Below are positions 9,601-22,170 of a stretch of DNA of 30,763 nucleotides, piece after piece. The position numbers and the translations under genes are program-made. Location: the NCBI GenBank assembly GCA_036939975.1, contig JALLPB010000033.1:1-30763 (forward strand), in the 5' to 3' direction. The notes beneath the pieces are model-generated. The model searched no databases, was not told where the DNA came from, and saw only the letters and a program-made list of their open reading frames with translations. This DNA is from Cyclostephanos tholiformis (lineage: Eukaryota; Bacillariophyta; Thalassiosirophyceae; Thalassiosirales; Thalassiosiraceae). How positions within the stretch are numbered: the stretch's first letter is position 1; the number at the start of each line of letters is the position of its first letter.

Positions 9601-12600
9601 ACACGGTAGCTTGTCGTTGTGCCCGATTTCTTCCAATTTAATTGTTTTTACAACACCAAAAAAACCTAATTCTTCGTTCTTCATAAATTGAAAAGAGTAT
9701 ATTGGAAGCTCTAGTTTTCTGCCCTTCCTATTGCCGATTCTTCCCGAAGTCGCCGTAGTCAGAGGATGCTGCCTTCCCAACTCACCATCAATCCATTCTC
9801 CTGCACCAACACGCACTGATAGTTTCTTTACCTTTAACGGTTCCTCCCATGTGTACGCAGATGATTCGCCCGGTGACAAACAATGCCATGGGTAAGATTC
9901 ACAAGCTTTTTGCCTGTAGTAAATCCGCCAATGTAGCGATCTATTTACAATCCTGTAGGGAGGGTCCGCTGCAATTGGTCTTCTCAAGAATACAAAGACA
10001 GATTGGAAGAGGAATTTCATGTCAACCAACAGCTCCTTTGAAGCGTCGTCCTGCTCCGGCATTCCGGCATGATCGCTTTTCTGAACAGTCACACTACTTT
10101 CCTGTGCAATACGCGTTCCTGCAGTTGTACCAACAGCTGCCCGCCGCAAACGCCTCAACCGCTCCTCCTGGGTTAGGAATGTGAGAGTCACAACGCTTTC
10201 ATTTACTTCACTATCATAAGCACCTGTTCTTTGGATGCGTTTTTTTGTCTTGTTCACCATGAGTTGTAACGGCAAAGACTTGGTCGACGATGAGTTGGTT
10301 CGTTTCTCCGCAGCTTGCTTAGCAGAGTAAAGACGAGCTTTCATATGTTTCATGGCGTCATTAAATGTGAGATTCTGAACTGGCGTGGAATCAATCATGA
10401 TCATTTCATCACCAACGGCAATATCCGTAAAATAACTTGCATATGAGCCCTCTCGTATTCCTTTTACGATAAGTGAGCGATCCTTACCCCATTCTGTTTC
10501 GAAATAAACGCCGAGCTCGCCACTCCAATCATTGGTATCTGCCGGAGGGAGTGTTATAGTATAGATTGGAGCTCCTCTTGAGTTTACGTGAGAAAGCATC
10601 CGCAAGTCCCTCACTCTGCTCATTGACAAGAAATATTCCCCTGGAATGTCCGCCGGAAAGCTAGGTGAAAGATACCAAGATGGTCCAAAATCAACTCTGA
10701 GCAACCGCTCCAATCTTGTATCTGGCAAATGGAATGCAGCAAGTTCCAACGGACAAACTGTTGCTATGAAGCATGCGTCGTTATGAGCAGTTGTCTGTGC
10801 CATCATGCTACTCTCATTGCCGTCGTCAATTAACGTACGCAATCCAAATAGTCGCTCATATTGGTTACTGGTTTTATTTTTTTCAGGGTTGGCGAATATC
10901 CACTTCTGTGATTCAGTAGCATTTGTAGACGAATCTTCTCGGGTGACATTTGGATGAAGTATGGAACTGTCTTGCCAAAGGCGCTAATTGTAGACGAGTA
11001 AATGGATTTGTTTTGGTGAGCATTTGTTTCCATCACGAGCGGAGGGTGCACAGGATATGACCAAATACACTTACGATCGGGAATGGAAGTTGATTGACTA
11101 CAATGTAACGGGGGCATATTCGCACAATCTTTGTGAACGATCCAAGCCTCCCAGGCGCGATGCTGACAGAAACAGACACTTCTAACCCTCGACCATCCTT
11201 GCAGAGCATGCTGACAATTTGAGTAACACCGACGGATTCAAGACCAAATGCAGTTGACCAAGCTGACGTGTAACGAGGGCTTCCTTGTTGCGGATCAACT
11301 AACTGTTGCGGATCAACTAACTGTATACATAACTTGGATGAGCCGCCGAGTGAAAGAACATCATGAAAGTTAAACATGAATGCAATCTTTGACAGGACCC
11401 GAAGAGGTAGATCGTCGCTGATCAATGCAGCCAGCAATTCTGGAGCGCAGTTAACATTGCATTTTAACATTGACATAGCACCAGGTCTGCCAGAAAATAT
11501 TGTAGTAAGTGAGTCCAATTTTGATGCTGCAACTAAGCCCTCATCTTCGTCAATGTCCAGAAGTGAACGATGTCCCTCATCCACCGGTTTTGATCCGTCC
11601 ATTGCTTCACTTAGCACAGTTCCTGCAACAAAATAGAGAGCTTTTTCTTGTCTGTATCTCAACGAGTGCTCAGTTGTGTTGACCTGAGAGTTACGTGGTG
11701 AACGAGGGCGCGCGAAGAAAAAAATTGAATTGTAGAAAGAAGAGACCTACTTACAATCCAGTAGGGGGAGAAGAGTGTAACTCGGCGCTGGCCGCCACTC
11801 CCGAGGACATTATCGATATTCAATGTTAGGCGCTGACCAAGACTGTCAACGACGCTTACTTCCGTTGCTATGTCCTTCAGCCCATAGCCATTGCCACGCC
11901 TGAAGAAACCGTCAACGGAATTTTCTACCACGTCGTTCTCCTTGGAGCCTATGTAATTAACTTTGCGACCATCGGAGTCCTTCTCCTTCATTGCTCGTCG
12001 AGTTTGTATTCTTGCTATCCGCTGAGCGCCACGGTTGTCTTTCGACTCAGCTATTGTGTTCAGAGTTCTTTTGACTCGATCTCTTGATGTCTTCATCGCA
12101 CCTTGAAACGCATTCCAAGGTTTGAAGAGCCCATCTCCTCCTCCATGATGAACCAATGCCCCCTCTCCAACGGCTGTCCTGCAGTAACCCAGATTGACCA
12201 GGAGAAGTAGAGGCGCATCCAAGCCGACTGTAAAAATAGAGACTCTTTCTCCTGCTTTAAGACTTCCCCACCAAAGTACATTCCTACTGATTGCATGCAT
12301 AATCTCAAACCGTCCCCGTTCAGGTAGAAGATTTTCAATTATTAAAGGCGGGTGAATGACAAGGGAGTAGGCTATTGGTCCGTGCACATCTTCCTTCTCA
12401 AGAGCAATATTCTTCGAAAATATATTCTTCGCAAATCCTTTTCCTATCCTTGCTGGTGATGCTCCGTCCCCGATAATTGTGGTGTTAGTTTTGACGCCTT
12501 TCGATAATACAAACGGGCTTCTTTTTATTTCGACGACGTAACAAAAAGGTCTTGAAATGGGGATGTGATCGCTCTTGTTGTAAACGGGACAAGAAATCTC

Positions 12601-15600
12601 GATACCACTAGCAACTTGGTTCGCGATGGCTGGATCACTATTAGCGTCCTTGAAGATGACCGAGGATTCGTGCAACATTCTGCGACAAAGAAGTAGCGGT
12701 GAGGACAGAGGTAGAACCACGGAATAAAGTGACAAACGGCAAACTCACTTGGCGAGCTGAATGGGCCTGAAAGGAAATGCAATGATTGATTCGTCGAGTC
12801 CCGATGAATTCGGATCTAAAAGGACATCTTTGAAACCATCCTTTAAGGATTGGTCCGGTCTGATCCATAGGCTTCCAAGATGATTCCCATTCATACGAAG
12901 AGCACTCTCTATCAATAGAAACGAAATACTGTGCTTTTCATCTGGGTTGATTTTTGATACAGAAAAGCCATTTTCGTGACTGCTTCCTTGGTAGAACTCA
13001 GTGGAATCTAAATTTTCATCCAAGGTAAGAACTGGGGCATGGCGAGGGTTGGGGTTGGTCGCTAAAATATTGACAGATAGTAAGACACTGATGAATTCAT
13101 GGCATAGAAGAGCATGAGTGATCAAAACTTACCTATAATGATTGGATGATCGGTCTTATTTATAACCTCAAAGGGACTAGTGATGGAAAGCCTTCGACCG
13201 CCATTTACCGAAATGATCTCAGTGAGTACGTGGAGTGCATTTTTCAACCGCCAGTCATCCGCTATTTTAGACTCAACGACTGGTGAACGAGGAAAGACTT
13301 GCAAGAAATGCTTTCCTGTTTTGTCAAAAGATACCGCTCGGACCCATCGAAATCCAGGTATTTGGAAATCGATTTCGTGGCAGGCGACATTTTTCAGCTT
13401 CTGGCGATACGATGCGATGTTCTGATCTCCTTTAAATGGAGCTTCGACTATTTCGAGATTCTTTATAACTGTCTCGGTGGCAGGGAAACTTAGTGGTATT
13501 AGATGCATATGTTTCAAGTATACAACTGTTGTTTGACTGCTTGAAATCTCTGTCTCAAGATGAACCCGAAGAAGTTCGCCGGTACGGTTTTCCATCGAGT
13601 AAGCGATCCTTTCGTTTCCTTCCAAAGGTTCGGCGACACGGTGAAGGACGGTGACATTGCGGCCCCTTTCATCCACGACTGACGATGTTCTGACATCCGT
13701 AGAGGTCGAAATTCTCTTATTGTGCTGTTGGGTGATGCTCCCTGATCTGAAAAGGTCGTAAGTCTTGATTGCATCATCAATTGTTTCTGAGAAAAATAGA
13801 ACACGGAGATGAAACAGGCAATGACGAGAGGGGTTACTGAATTTAATGAATCAAGCAGTAACTTCCTTTACACTCTTATGGAAACCACACTCACCAATCA
13901 AAGCACTCGATATGTTCACATGCAATGGGCAGTCGGCGTTGAATGTGATTCCTTTTCCACGAGAGGCACTCCTTTCATACAGCATTAAAAATCTGAACGG
14001 TTCAAGAAAAACTTCCCAATTCCTTGTCAATCCCAATTTGAAGTGATTGATGAAGATGGTGACCTAAATCCAGAGGCGTAAGTAAGTGTCACAATGCCAA
14101 CTGTTGAAATAAAATCTGATCCCAAACCTACCTCCATGCTTGCTTGCAAGTCTTTCGCATTTACAATGTATGCGTCCGTGCTGCCAGTCGATTCCTCAAT
14201 TTCGGTCTCGGGATCATGCTGGATTTGAAGCTGTGATGCAGTCAGTAAGAGTGACGGCAAACAAACGGACAGGAAGGGACGATGCATTCCCATGACCGGA
14301 TCACTTATCACGCACTTTACTCTTTCGACGTGCGCTATCACACTAAAACAGGTCTCGGGGGGCAACTGAGTTGTTTCGTCATTGAATGTGTTGATTTTTT
14401 GCCTTGGCCCAACAAAAGATGTCATAAGATCCAACAAGAGGGTCATGTATTCGTGGCTGAAGTATATGGTAGTTTCTTGATCGCCCATAGCACGTGATGG
14501 AACAACAAACGGCTTACACACTAATGGGGGTGGAACGCAGAAGGGTTGCGCGTCAATGCTTGAACACTCGATGCCATCCTTCGGTCGGTCAAAATGCTTT
14601 GGATATAATGGCATGCGAAGAGAGACTTTGAAGTAAGGCACCGTGGCATTGGTTTTCGCTTTGAAATCATATCTTAGACTGAAAGACATATCTTCGATCA
14701 GTGTCTGGACACCACAGCTGCTCAGAGAACCCGATACTTGCCGAAGCCCTCTACATATAGATGGGCTCATATACTCCACCATAACCACAATTCCAAGATC
14801 TTTAGCAACCATTTCTTGGGATGAATAAAATTTTCCAAAAGATTTATGACGATAATAGAGTCCCGCTGCCTCGAACATCACGTAGAGCTCAGAAGATGAC
14901 GGGATAGTCACATGGGGCTTCAACATCCACAAGCGGAAGTCTATGTTGAGGCAGTTGTCGTCCATCTCCGAAGATTCGAATGAAGAATCGGCTACGCTCC
15001 TCAAATATATCAGTTCTGCCTCAAATGCAGGATGTCCATATTCGGATTGTTTGAAAAAGAGACCAAAGTAGTCGAGCAAAATCCAAATCGGGGTCAAATC
15101 AGCAAGAGCTGCTTCAGCAAAATCCGCCCCCACGTTGATCAAACAATTCAGATCAGGTGTCATGAATATAGTCACCTGAAAAGGCATTGGTAGCCCAGCA
15201 GCAAGCAAGGTGTGACGGCCACAATCAAGACCCCAATTGAGATCCACTATTGTTGGCTGGCTGAGATCTCCCTCTGAGCATAACCATTTCACAAAACGAG
15301 CTTCGTTCTGTTGTTGCCGCCCATCGTATATTTCAAAAGATGTAGCACCAACTCCAATACGCTGGAGATTTTTTTCGTCGTTGTTCAAGCTGCACACAAC
15401 ATTCTTAAATGCAATCGAAATAAAGTTCTTAACGTGCATCTCTTCTGGGTTCATTCCCACAGACTGCATCAGAGGCATACTTGGTGGAATAGCTGCAAAA
15501 TAATCAGGGTGATCATAGAAACATCGCCATGTCAGGTTCTTGAAGCAAAGTGCCATCTCAAATGCGCCCTTTTCAGTTCTACCACATTGTTTCAGCCTGT

Positions 15601-18600
15601 TTACAAACTCGCTGGTCCCGTACTCTGGCCAATCCGTTGGAGTATCAGGGTCGATTGAAGATTTCTCCACGAAGTCGCTATCGTAAGGGAAAAGTATGGG
15701 GAGTTCCTTCATATTCGAATACCAAATCGACATCAACAAATACAATTGTGACATTCGCATAGCAAAATAAGCTCCACGAGAGTTGCAATCATCAACATCC
15801 TCCACCAATAGTCGAAGAAATGGTGCATGGTCCACAGTGATTCTCAGGTTTACTGGTACCTCGTTCACTTTTTCCCACACTCTTGACACAAGATCCTCCT
15901 TCAAAGTTTTAGTGACTCTCCCATCAACTGCGAACGGACGCTTTTGGTGCGCAGCTCGCCCGGTGATTCGTACATTTGCAGTAAATGCCGGCATGTTAAT
16001 GTCACATGACGAAACATGACAAGGATTTAGCGCTGTGAAGATATCAGCACCCTTTACATGCACAGCATATCTTTGTATTCCATTCTCAGGTGGCGTGAAA
16101 TTAATCTCACTTGTGGTATGCGCATCGATGCAATCAAAAAATACATCTGCCGAAGAAGAGGAAGCAAGTGTTCTTCCAAACTTGCCTGGTGATTGTGGGA
16201 CGGTATCATTCGAAAAGGAATACTTCTCAATAGACCATGTTTCAGAAACTTGCTCTTGGAATACAGAAATCTCCTCAACCTCTATTCCTACCATATCGAT
16301 ACTATTGCTGTCTCGTGGGAGAATGATGGAGGAATTATGGATCGACAGTTTGAGCTTGGCGGGAGCTGCAGAGTCCTTTGTTTCGAAACAATTCAAGACA
16401 AATCCAATACCATAAATTGGAGATGAGAAGTATTGCAGAATCTCGTTGAGAATTCGCCGAAGGAGCACAATTCTGACACCATTTAACTTTATGGAAAGCT
16501 CATTCGGACCTGATGCTGAGATAGATGGTGTATTCATATTATGAATGGAAAATGCAGGAGATTCATCAATGTCTTCTCCATTTTTCGTCGTATATGTGGA
16601 TAGTATGCTTGGAAATGATGATTGGCTCGCATAGTCAATGGAGACTTCGCCTGCATGGAATGATGTTTGTGTTGTTATCTGACTTCCAATGGCTGATTTT
16701 TCGAATGTCATACCTTGGAATCGGCATTCAATGAATGGAAGAAAGTTGTCCGTTAGCACAAGAGTGAGAGAAGATAAACAGCCATTGACGATCATATCTT
16801 GGACGGGTATTTGGGGGTGATGAACACGTTTGGCTTCCGGAACAACGTCGAAGATAATCGAACACGCTTTAAAGGCCTCTAAGTATGCCTCCGGGCTAAA
16901 GATAGACACTATTCTACCCGCTTCAATATGTATGTCCTGACTATAGCCACGATTAATGACGTTTTGGTTTCGGACAGTTATAGCCAGTACTGAATCGGTT
17001 TCATCGGGAACTTCAACTGGCTGGCTTTTGTCACTACTCTGGTGACAAATTTTCAGCAGATTTATTTGCTGACTTTGAATCTTGAGTGATTTTACGGTGA
17101 TCTGTGATGTGTTTCCAATATAGAGAAAAGACCTTGATACCACTAAAGATTCAGCTAACAGACTGAGATCACATTTTGACTCGGCCGTCAAACCACCACC
17201 GAATTCTGCTATTGTCATTCTCGTTGAATTATTGACAACTTGATCGAACGCTTCAGATAAAGCTAGGGGCGCATCTGCAAGGTGCCTGTTGACGTTTCTA
17301 CTGTGATTCACAGCCCAATGCCCGCAACGTTTCTCCTCCGCATCGTGGTGAGGACGAGAGAAAATTATTGCACTGGCTTCACTATTGAAGTTGGCTTTGG
17401 CAGAATCCATGATTTTCCTAGCCTCGTCTTCTGCAATCCCTAGAGCGCGGCATCGCTCTGTAAATACCATTGATATGCAGTCAATGGCAACCTGACTAGG
17501 GTGATGAAAATCCAGATACGATAAATGACACACAAACGATGCAATGACATCTTTAAGCTGGCATCGAACTGATAAGTCATCAGGAGGTTCTTCGCGGTCG
17601 TCAGGAATAACGCGAATGCCCAGTGATTGAATCGAAGCCTTCCATTCCGCGAAGACATACTCAGCCAGGACTGATTTTGTTGGCCGCAAGATTGCTTCAG
17701 GAGTTTTGGGAGCCATATCAGTAGCGTTTGCTAGTGTCTTTTTAACGGTTTCCATCATCTTCAACAGCGCACGCAATCTAGACTCGGATACTAGGAGTTG
17801 TATGGTTTGCGACCTCACATCATAATATTGACAGCAAGAATGGTGTAGCTGATCTAATAACGATGGCCCTGCCCCAGATGACTGTTGCACATTAATGCTT
17901 ATTGGGCAACCGAATAGACGAATGCTATGTCTTTGTCTTTCAGCGTGCTCCTTTTTGTGTGTCGCTATCACAGCGTCCAAGCCGTCCAGGACGAAAAGCT
18001 GTAAATAGTGGCGAGTAATGTTAGCTGAAAGAGGCACTGTCGGAAATCTTCAGAGACAGAGACACTCACCAAATCATCGTTGGAGGGTAAATAAACGTTT
18101 GATTCCTTGCCACTCTCTCGTGTAGGAACAGTGATGCTGCCTAGATCCTTACAGTGGCAGTCGTGAAGATTGATAGTCTTGACATGGACATGATTTGCTG
18201 TTGCGATTAGATATTGTTGCTCGTTTATATCATCGGCGACTGCATTGTGGAGTGGAACGGTCAGAGAAAGCGCACCAAATTCCAAGCTAGCAGATGTATG
18301 ACTCCCTATACGCTTTGTATCGGAAGTTGAAAAGGACCTGACAAAGAGGTCTTCATGTGCTAGTTCCGCTATTACCCTGACTGGTCTTATATCTTTGACT
18401 CTCACCCCAAACCTCAGTATTTTTTCAACCCAGGCCCAATCAACGATAATCTCTGTGGGACCTACGACGATTGAACGACTCAAACTTGAGCATCGACCTG
18501 AAATACCAATGGAATGATCAGATGAATTGCTGCCACAAGGAATATGGCCCAGGCGAAAAAATATCTGCTGTGGAGGTACGAATCCCATCTGAAGAGAGAT

Positions 18601-21600
18601 TCCACCCACAGAAAAGTTAATGATTGGCTCCGTAGTTTCGAAGACGTCAATTGTTCGGCGCCGTGTGGTAAGCGCTATGCCTGCCATGTGTATCAACATT
18701 ATTGGCTTGCAATGAAATCCATGTCTTGTAGTGGACCAAAATTGAGTTAAGGGATCAAAAGTGTCCCCTATGCTTGTGTGTTTAGCTGCTTTAGATTCGT
18801 CATCGGAAAAGCCTGTCAATATAGATATATCATCCGCTACGTAAGAATGGTGATACTGGTCAACAATGCCGTTAAGTTTTTCGACTTCGGTCGTGTTCTC
18901 ATCCATGAAATCACATAATGCCAGGGAAAATCCAGATATGGTCATATTTACAGAGTAATACAGAGAATCTCGTGATTTTTTTTCTCTGATTCTTGTTGCA
19001 GTGTTATCATGTATCGCTTGAATCCCTGCATCATGCTTTTCGGGGGCCACCAGAGATACGTCTACCTCAGGAAATTGTAAACTCGAAATAAGAGACATAC
19101 GAGGATGCACAACTCTGCTATCAATTTTCTGTGGCAGTGATGTCCCCTTCCCCATAGAATTAATTTTTTGACTCTTCTTTATTGACAAGTTCTCCGTGTC
19201 TATCGACTGGGAATTGTAGGAAAAGTTGTAGTAATTTTCAACTGGAGATGAGCGATCTTGTATTTGTGCGCGAGTAACGGAGGCTGCGCGCGCAACGTTT
19301 TTCAGCAAGAGAAGCCTCTCGACTGACAAATCATCTTCCAACTTCGCCAAGAGCAAGCTTGAGCCTGAAGCTGCTACTTCATCTACAGGCTCGATAGAAC
19401 TATGCGCTGATATGTAAAGATCAATATACTCTTTTCGAATCTTACTCTGAGAATCAAAACTCGTTCGCGTCAAGAGACTGCCCGTCGTACTCCACTCGGC
19501 GCTTGCTCTGTCACCGCTACATCGACCAAGCAATTTTCTTCGTTGTCGGATTTCATTTACTACATTCAAATATGCGTACTTCCACCAAGATGATATAACT
19601 CCCGAAAAAGTTCTCGTAGATTGGCGTGAAAAATGCAATCGCATTGGTGGCAATTCTCGATAGTTGCAATCCTCCCATGCCATCATGGATTGTCCTTCTT
19701 TGGCCATGCGCTCAATCAAAGCTTTGTCGTAAGCACAGGCATCGCGTATGGTGGTTTGTGGTCGACCACGTTTTATTCGCGCAATTGAAGAAAAGAGGGA
19801 GTCAATCAAAAAAATCTGACGCGGGGAGAGACTGCAAAGGATGTGACCCATTTCCATGTTCACTTCGAGTCGATGGGACGATGAAATCGAATCCTCGCTT
19901 AAATTAGCAATTTCCGAGGTTTCTGTGGATGTCATTGTACTTGAAACACTGTGGCCGGGTTGCTTATAGAATAGTAACGGATCCCTAATATCAGAATCAA
20001 GTGCCACGTGCGTTGGCGGGGTCGACGGATCTGTCGCTATCGTCCTCTGCCTTTTGTCTCTCTTGCCCCTTCGCCCCGTAGTCAATGTTCCTCTTGATCC
20101 AAGACTTGCCCCAATACTAATTGCATCATCATGGTTTTCGGGCAATAACTCTCCTTCCTTTTGAGGTGATAATGATGGAGTAACCCCTACTACAGGTGAT
20201 TCAAAAACATTGCGGTATACTTTGCACGAAGCACTGATAGTGGTTGGTATCAGAACGAAATCTTCTTCGTTCGTACCTTTCCAAATTAAATTGCGACCCA
20301 CATGTCCCTCCGCATCTGACTCTTTAATATCATCATCATACTGTGCCCCTCCATCTCCAAATGTTAGTGGAGGTATCCTCCGTATAAACACACCTGTTTT
20401 TCTGAACTGTATCAGCTTCAAGGCAACAGAGCAAGACTGTGGATCTCCATCGACTCGAGCTGGCAATGGTCCGGGTCTAACGTACAGTCGATCCAAATTG
20501 AACCCCACCTCTACTTGACCTTCACGTGACCAAACGGAGGAGTCCTCGTCGATGGCTTTTCCCTGATAGTCCGTGTGGTCGAAATTTTCTTCCTCGCAAT
20601 GTTCTTCTTCCAACCTAGATGCATTCCGGTGAAATCGATGGAGTGATGGATGATCGTTGGTTCGACGTCCGCGGTGTTGAAAATCTCTTTTGCTGTCGCT
20701 CTTCTTCGTTTGTATACTATCTTGCGGCTGTTGCTGATGTTGTTTCGCGTCCGGAGACTTCCCCCCTGCCTTAGCGGCGCTCTCTCTTCTCAAAAGTGCT
20801 CCATGATCTTTATCGTAATGGCTATCCCCCACAAAAGAAAGTTGAACGTGCGTCACAGATAACGAAAGGGACTCGAAGACACGCCAGAGAAGGGACTTTA
20901 TACTAGAAGATAAGAAATTTTCCATTTTGGCAAGGTAGGTGTTGCTGGTTTTGGCAGATGTCGCGTCGTGCGTATTCGGTGTGAGGGAGCTGGCACTTTC
21001 GTCGTTATTTATTGGATAGGATGGTTGCGACAATGGCATTGATTTATTGATCGAAGAGGGGAGCAAAACCTCGGACTGGATCGACGATCTCACGAGTGAA
21101 TGCAAATCCTCCATCAACGAGGGGGGGAACGGATCCAAACCCATTTGTAATCTCCGTTCGGCTGTTTGCAGGATGCGATTCTTCTCTTGCCGCATTTTCA
21201 CCCGCAGGTAATAATCGTCTGACGATTGCTCGTCACCCTCCGGCGAAGACACGCTCGATTCGTTTCTTTGTTGTTGATGACGCAAGGCGTTAAGCAGCGG
21301 GTCGTGGTGGATGATTTCATATCCCATCAGCAATGTCAGTCCCTCGATATGAATCGTGGTGCATATTGACGCGCACTCCAGTTCGTCGTCTTTCCCATCT
21401 CCCTGCATTCTTCTCGTTGCCTTGTTGTTCCCTGTTTCGGAATAACTCTCTCTTTTGGTAGAGGAGTAGGCAGATCCGACCAGAAGAGATTTCCATGGTA
21501 TTTTGATTTTGACGGAATCGACGCGTCCCCGACGGAGTTTCCATTTGATTCGCGCCATTGTCCCACAGCTGCCATCGTTGGTACAATTTTCATCGCCCTC

Positions 21601-21819
21601 ATTACGGCTGTTAAGAAAATGTTCGATCGCCTCCGGACGAATATCGACGTTATTTAATTCTACATTGCCCGACCACAATCCAACCGAAAGGGATGGCGCC
21701 GTATTTTGATCATGGCGATCGCGCCGCTGCTCGCCTTCGTTCTCTAGTTTAATGTAGGGGGACAATAATGCGGCGGCAAATTCGGATAGTCGCTTCGATG
21801 GATTGTAATAGCTCGACAT
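3638..21819 (-). CDS. VPS13: VPS13-family bridge-like lipid-transfer protein, 15 exons, 5,675 aa
   Basis: VPS13 proteins form rod-like hydrophobic channels that move lipids between membranes at contact sites. The assignment rests on an N-terminal chorein domain (residues 1-110, motif SVGLWSGNVELNNVDIRPEA), VAB/SHR-BD repeats (about 2650-3920, e.g. FSPYWI joined to VNTTEHSLRYRQ), the VQEMDLKIEEALLFD segment (4768 onward), SLDFVGNP plus the glycine-rich ATG2_C stretch, and a PH-like domain (about 5216-5386). A coiled coil (LLNEIENLKQQLAEK) ends the protein. Extra domains are a PDZ-like unit (about 3584-3698) and two C2-like domains (about 4014-4145, 4461-4604). The start at 21819 puts the chorein domain at the N-terminus. 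Human VPS13A has about 3,170 residues, so this is unusually long; exons 1 and 2 hold long low-complexity insertions. Divergent with the TIMELESS gene. Further stop-free introns within the two largest exons cannot be excluded. Confidence 0.92.
4500..5020 (-). other. PH-like domain of the VPS13-like protein with an internal insertion
   Basis: Residues about 5216-5386 read as a PH fold: IEHYIVVTQLRVVLFR, NLVWQVKLFDKG, then GYILCIYRSS. After roughly 65 residues of polar, Ser/Asn/Gln-rich insertion comes an amphipathic closing segment (LSRIHNAICCICGDF). VPS13 PH domains sit at the C-terminus and help target membranes or partner proteins. The last 200 residues after this domain are acidic and low in recognisable structure until the final coiled coil. 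Confidence 0.65.
7104..7623 (-). other. Second C2-like domain, split by intron 7462-7553
   Basis: A 70-nt exon (7554-7623) encodes VLTIRPITALNLPDSFTRMF and the start of VKLRYDNKVQ, the first strands of a C2 domain. The next exon supplies the rest (SPVWSNDNDF, then SLRLSVIGES and IRWFPL). The usual calcium-binding aspartates are mostly absent (LPDSFTRMF has one Asp), so calcium-independent binding is likely. This exon uses a frame different from the open frame that overlaps it. Confidence 0.72.
8690..9155 (-). other. First C2-like domain, split by intron 8735-8822
   Basis: Residues about 4014-4145. The first strands read IVIEVMEATGL, RRSDLNGLSNPFVQVKL, followed by EKTLSPQWCYQSFVFDV and, after the intron, LGQAHVHLRNL and GWYPL. 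These match C2 landmarks (D..G.SNPFV, loop before P-x-W, LGQ...L...WYPL). One calcium-loop Asp is visible and an Asn replaces another. C2 domains typically bind phospholipid. Confidence 0.78.
10177..10521 (-). other. PDZ-like domain inserted in the VAB region
   Basis: Residues about 3584-3698 show the PDZ plan: carboxylate-loop strand GELGVYFETEW, then SLIVKGIREGSYASYF, VGDEMIMIDSTPVQNLTFND, helix AMKHMKARL and closing strand VVTLTFL. It interrupts a VAB repeat, between ICPRYIVVNQLPFPI/RLWQDSS and PYRIVNRSLHWRIYYRQ. PDZ domains bind peptide C-termini, so this may recruit a membrane-protein partner. A roughly 30-residue Lys/Ser-rich loop precedes the last strand. Confidence 0.72.
21490..21819 (-). 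other. Chorein N-terminal domain of the VPS13-like protein
   Basis: Residues 1-110 follow the N-terminal chorein pattern: a short amphipathic start (RLSEFAAALLSPYIKLEN), then LSVGLWSGNVELNNVDIRPEA and IKWKLRRGRVDSVKIKIPWKSL. A 20-residue Arg/Asp-rich insertion separates the first helix from the strand. This domain caps the lipid channel at the donor membrane in known VPS13 and ATG2 proteins, and it fixes the start codon. Confidence 0.85.
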
Positions 21820-22170
21820 TTAGCATTCCATCACCAATGTTAGCGAATTGTTGTTGCTGAGTTTGATCCTACACCATAATATTGTCTTGTCGTGAGATGC
21901 ATATTAAAACCTTCGAATCAAAAAAGAGCAGAAAATAAGGTATGGTAGTACAATATGATAGTACCTAATATTATGTTGCTCTCGCTGTTTTGGGGGGGCG
22001 ACGAGAGAGCCCCCTTAAATCGCGCCATTTTTGACTTAGGTACCACTAGTCACTGGGCGGCGGCGGGTCTGGGTCTGGAAGACAAGAAGAAAAATGACAT
22101 CCAAGTAGTTTTTCAACCTTTCATGGTATGATACCGAGAGATTATTTTCCATGGCAGCAATTGATAAACC
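21820..22170. promoter_or_regulatory. Shared divergent promoter region, VPS13-like and TIMELESS
   Basis: The two genes start 351 bp apart on opposite strands, so both promoters and 5' UTRs must lie here unless upstream exons exist. No TATA box or named site can be assigned. The region holds a G-run near 21991-21997 and C-rich stretches. Each start codon is preceded by an out-of-frame ATG: 7 nt upstream for the VPS13-like gene (starting at 21826, minus) and 20 nt upstream for TIMELESS (22151, plus). Confidence 0.55.

Larger units (their letters stand above)
3638..21819 (-). other. VPS13: Exon-intron structure of the VPS13-like gene
   Basis: Introns, all GT-AG: 17999-18069, 14064-14131, 13787-13894, 13062-13132, 12680-12748, 11684-11754, 10984-11074, 9156-9230, 8735-8822, 7624-7726, 7462-7553, 6904-6978, 6448-6536, 5725-5807 (68-108 nt). 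Exons in gene order are 3750, 3867, 169, 654, 313, 925, 609, 1753, 333, 1008, 70, 483, 367, 640 and 2087 nt. They sum to 17,028 nt, an exact multiple of three ending in TGA. Donors are mostly GTGAGT- or GTAAGT-like. The proteins joined across junctions give family-typical motifs, which is the main support. No transcript data were available. Confidence 0.82.

Noticed and set aside
13514..13804. Minus-strand 96-codon frame at exon 4 of the VPS13-like gene
   Set aside because: The phase from the previous exon requires the neighbouring frame, which reads ETIDDAIKTYDLF and continues into clear VAB sequence. This frame is out of register.
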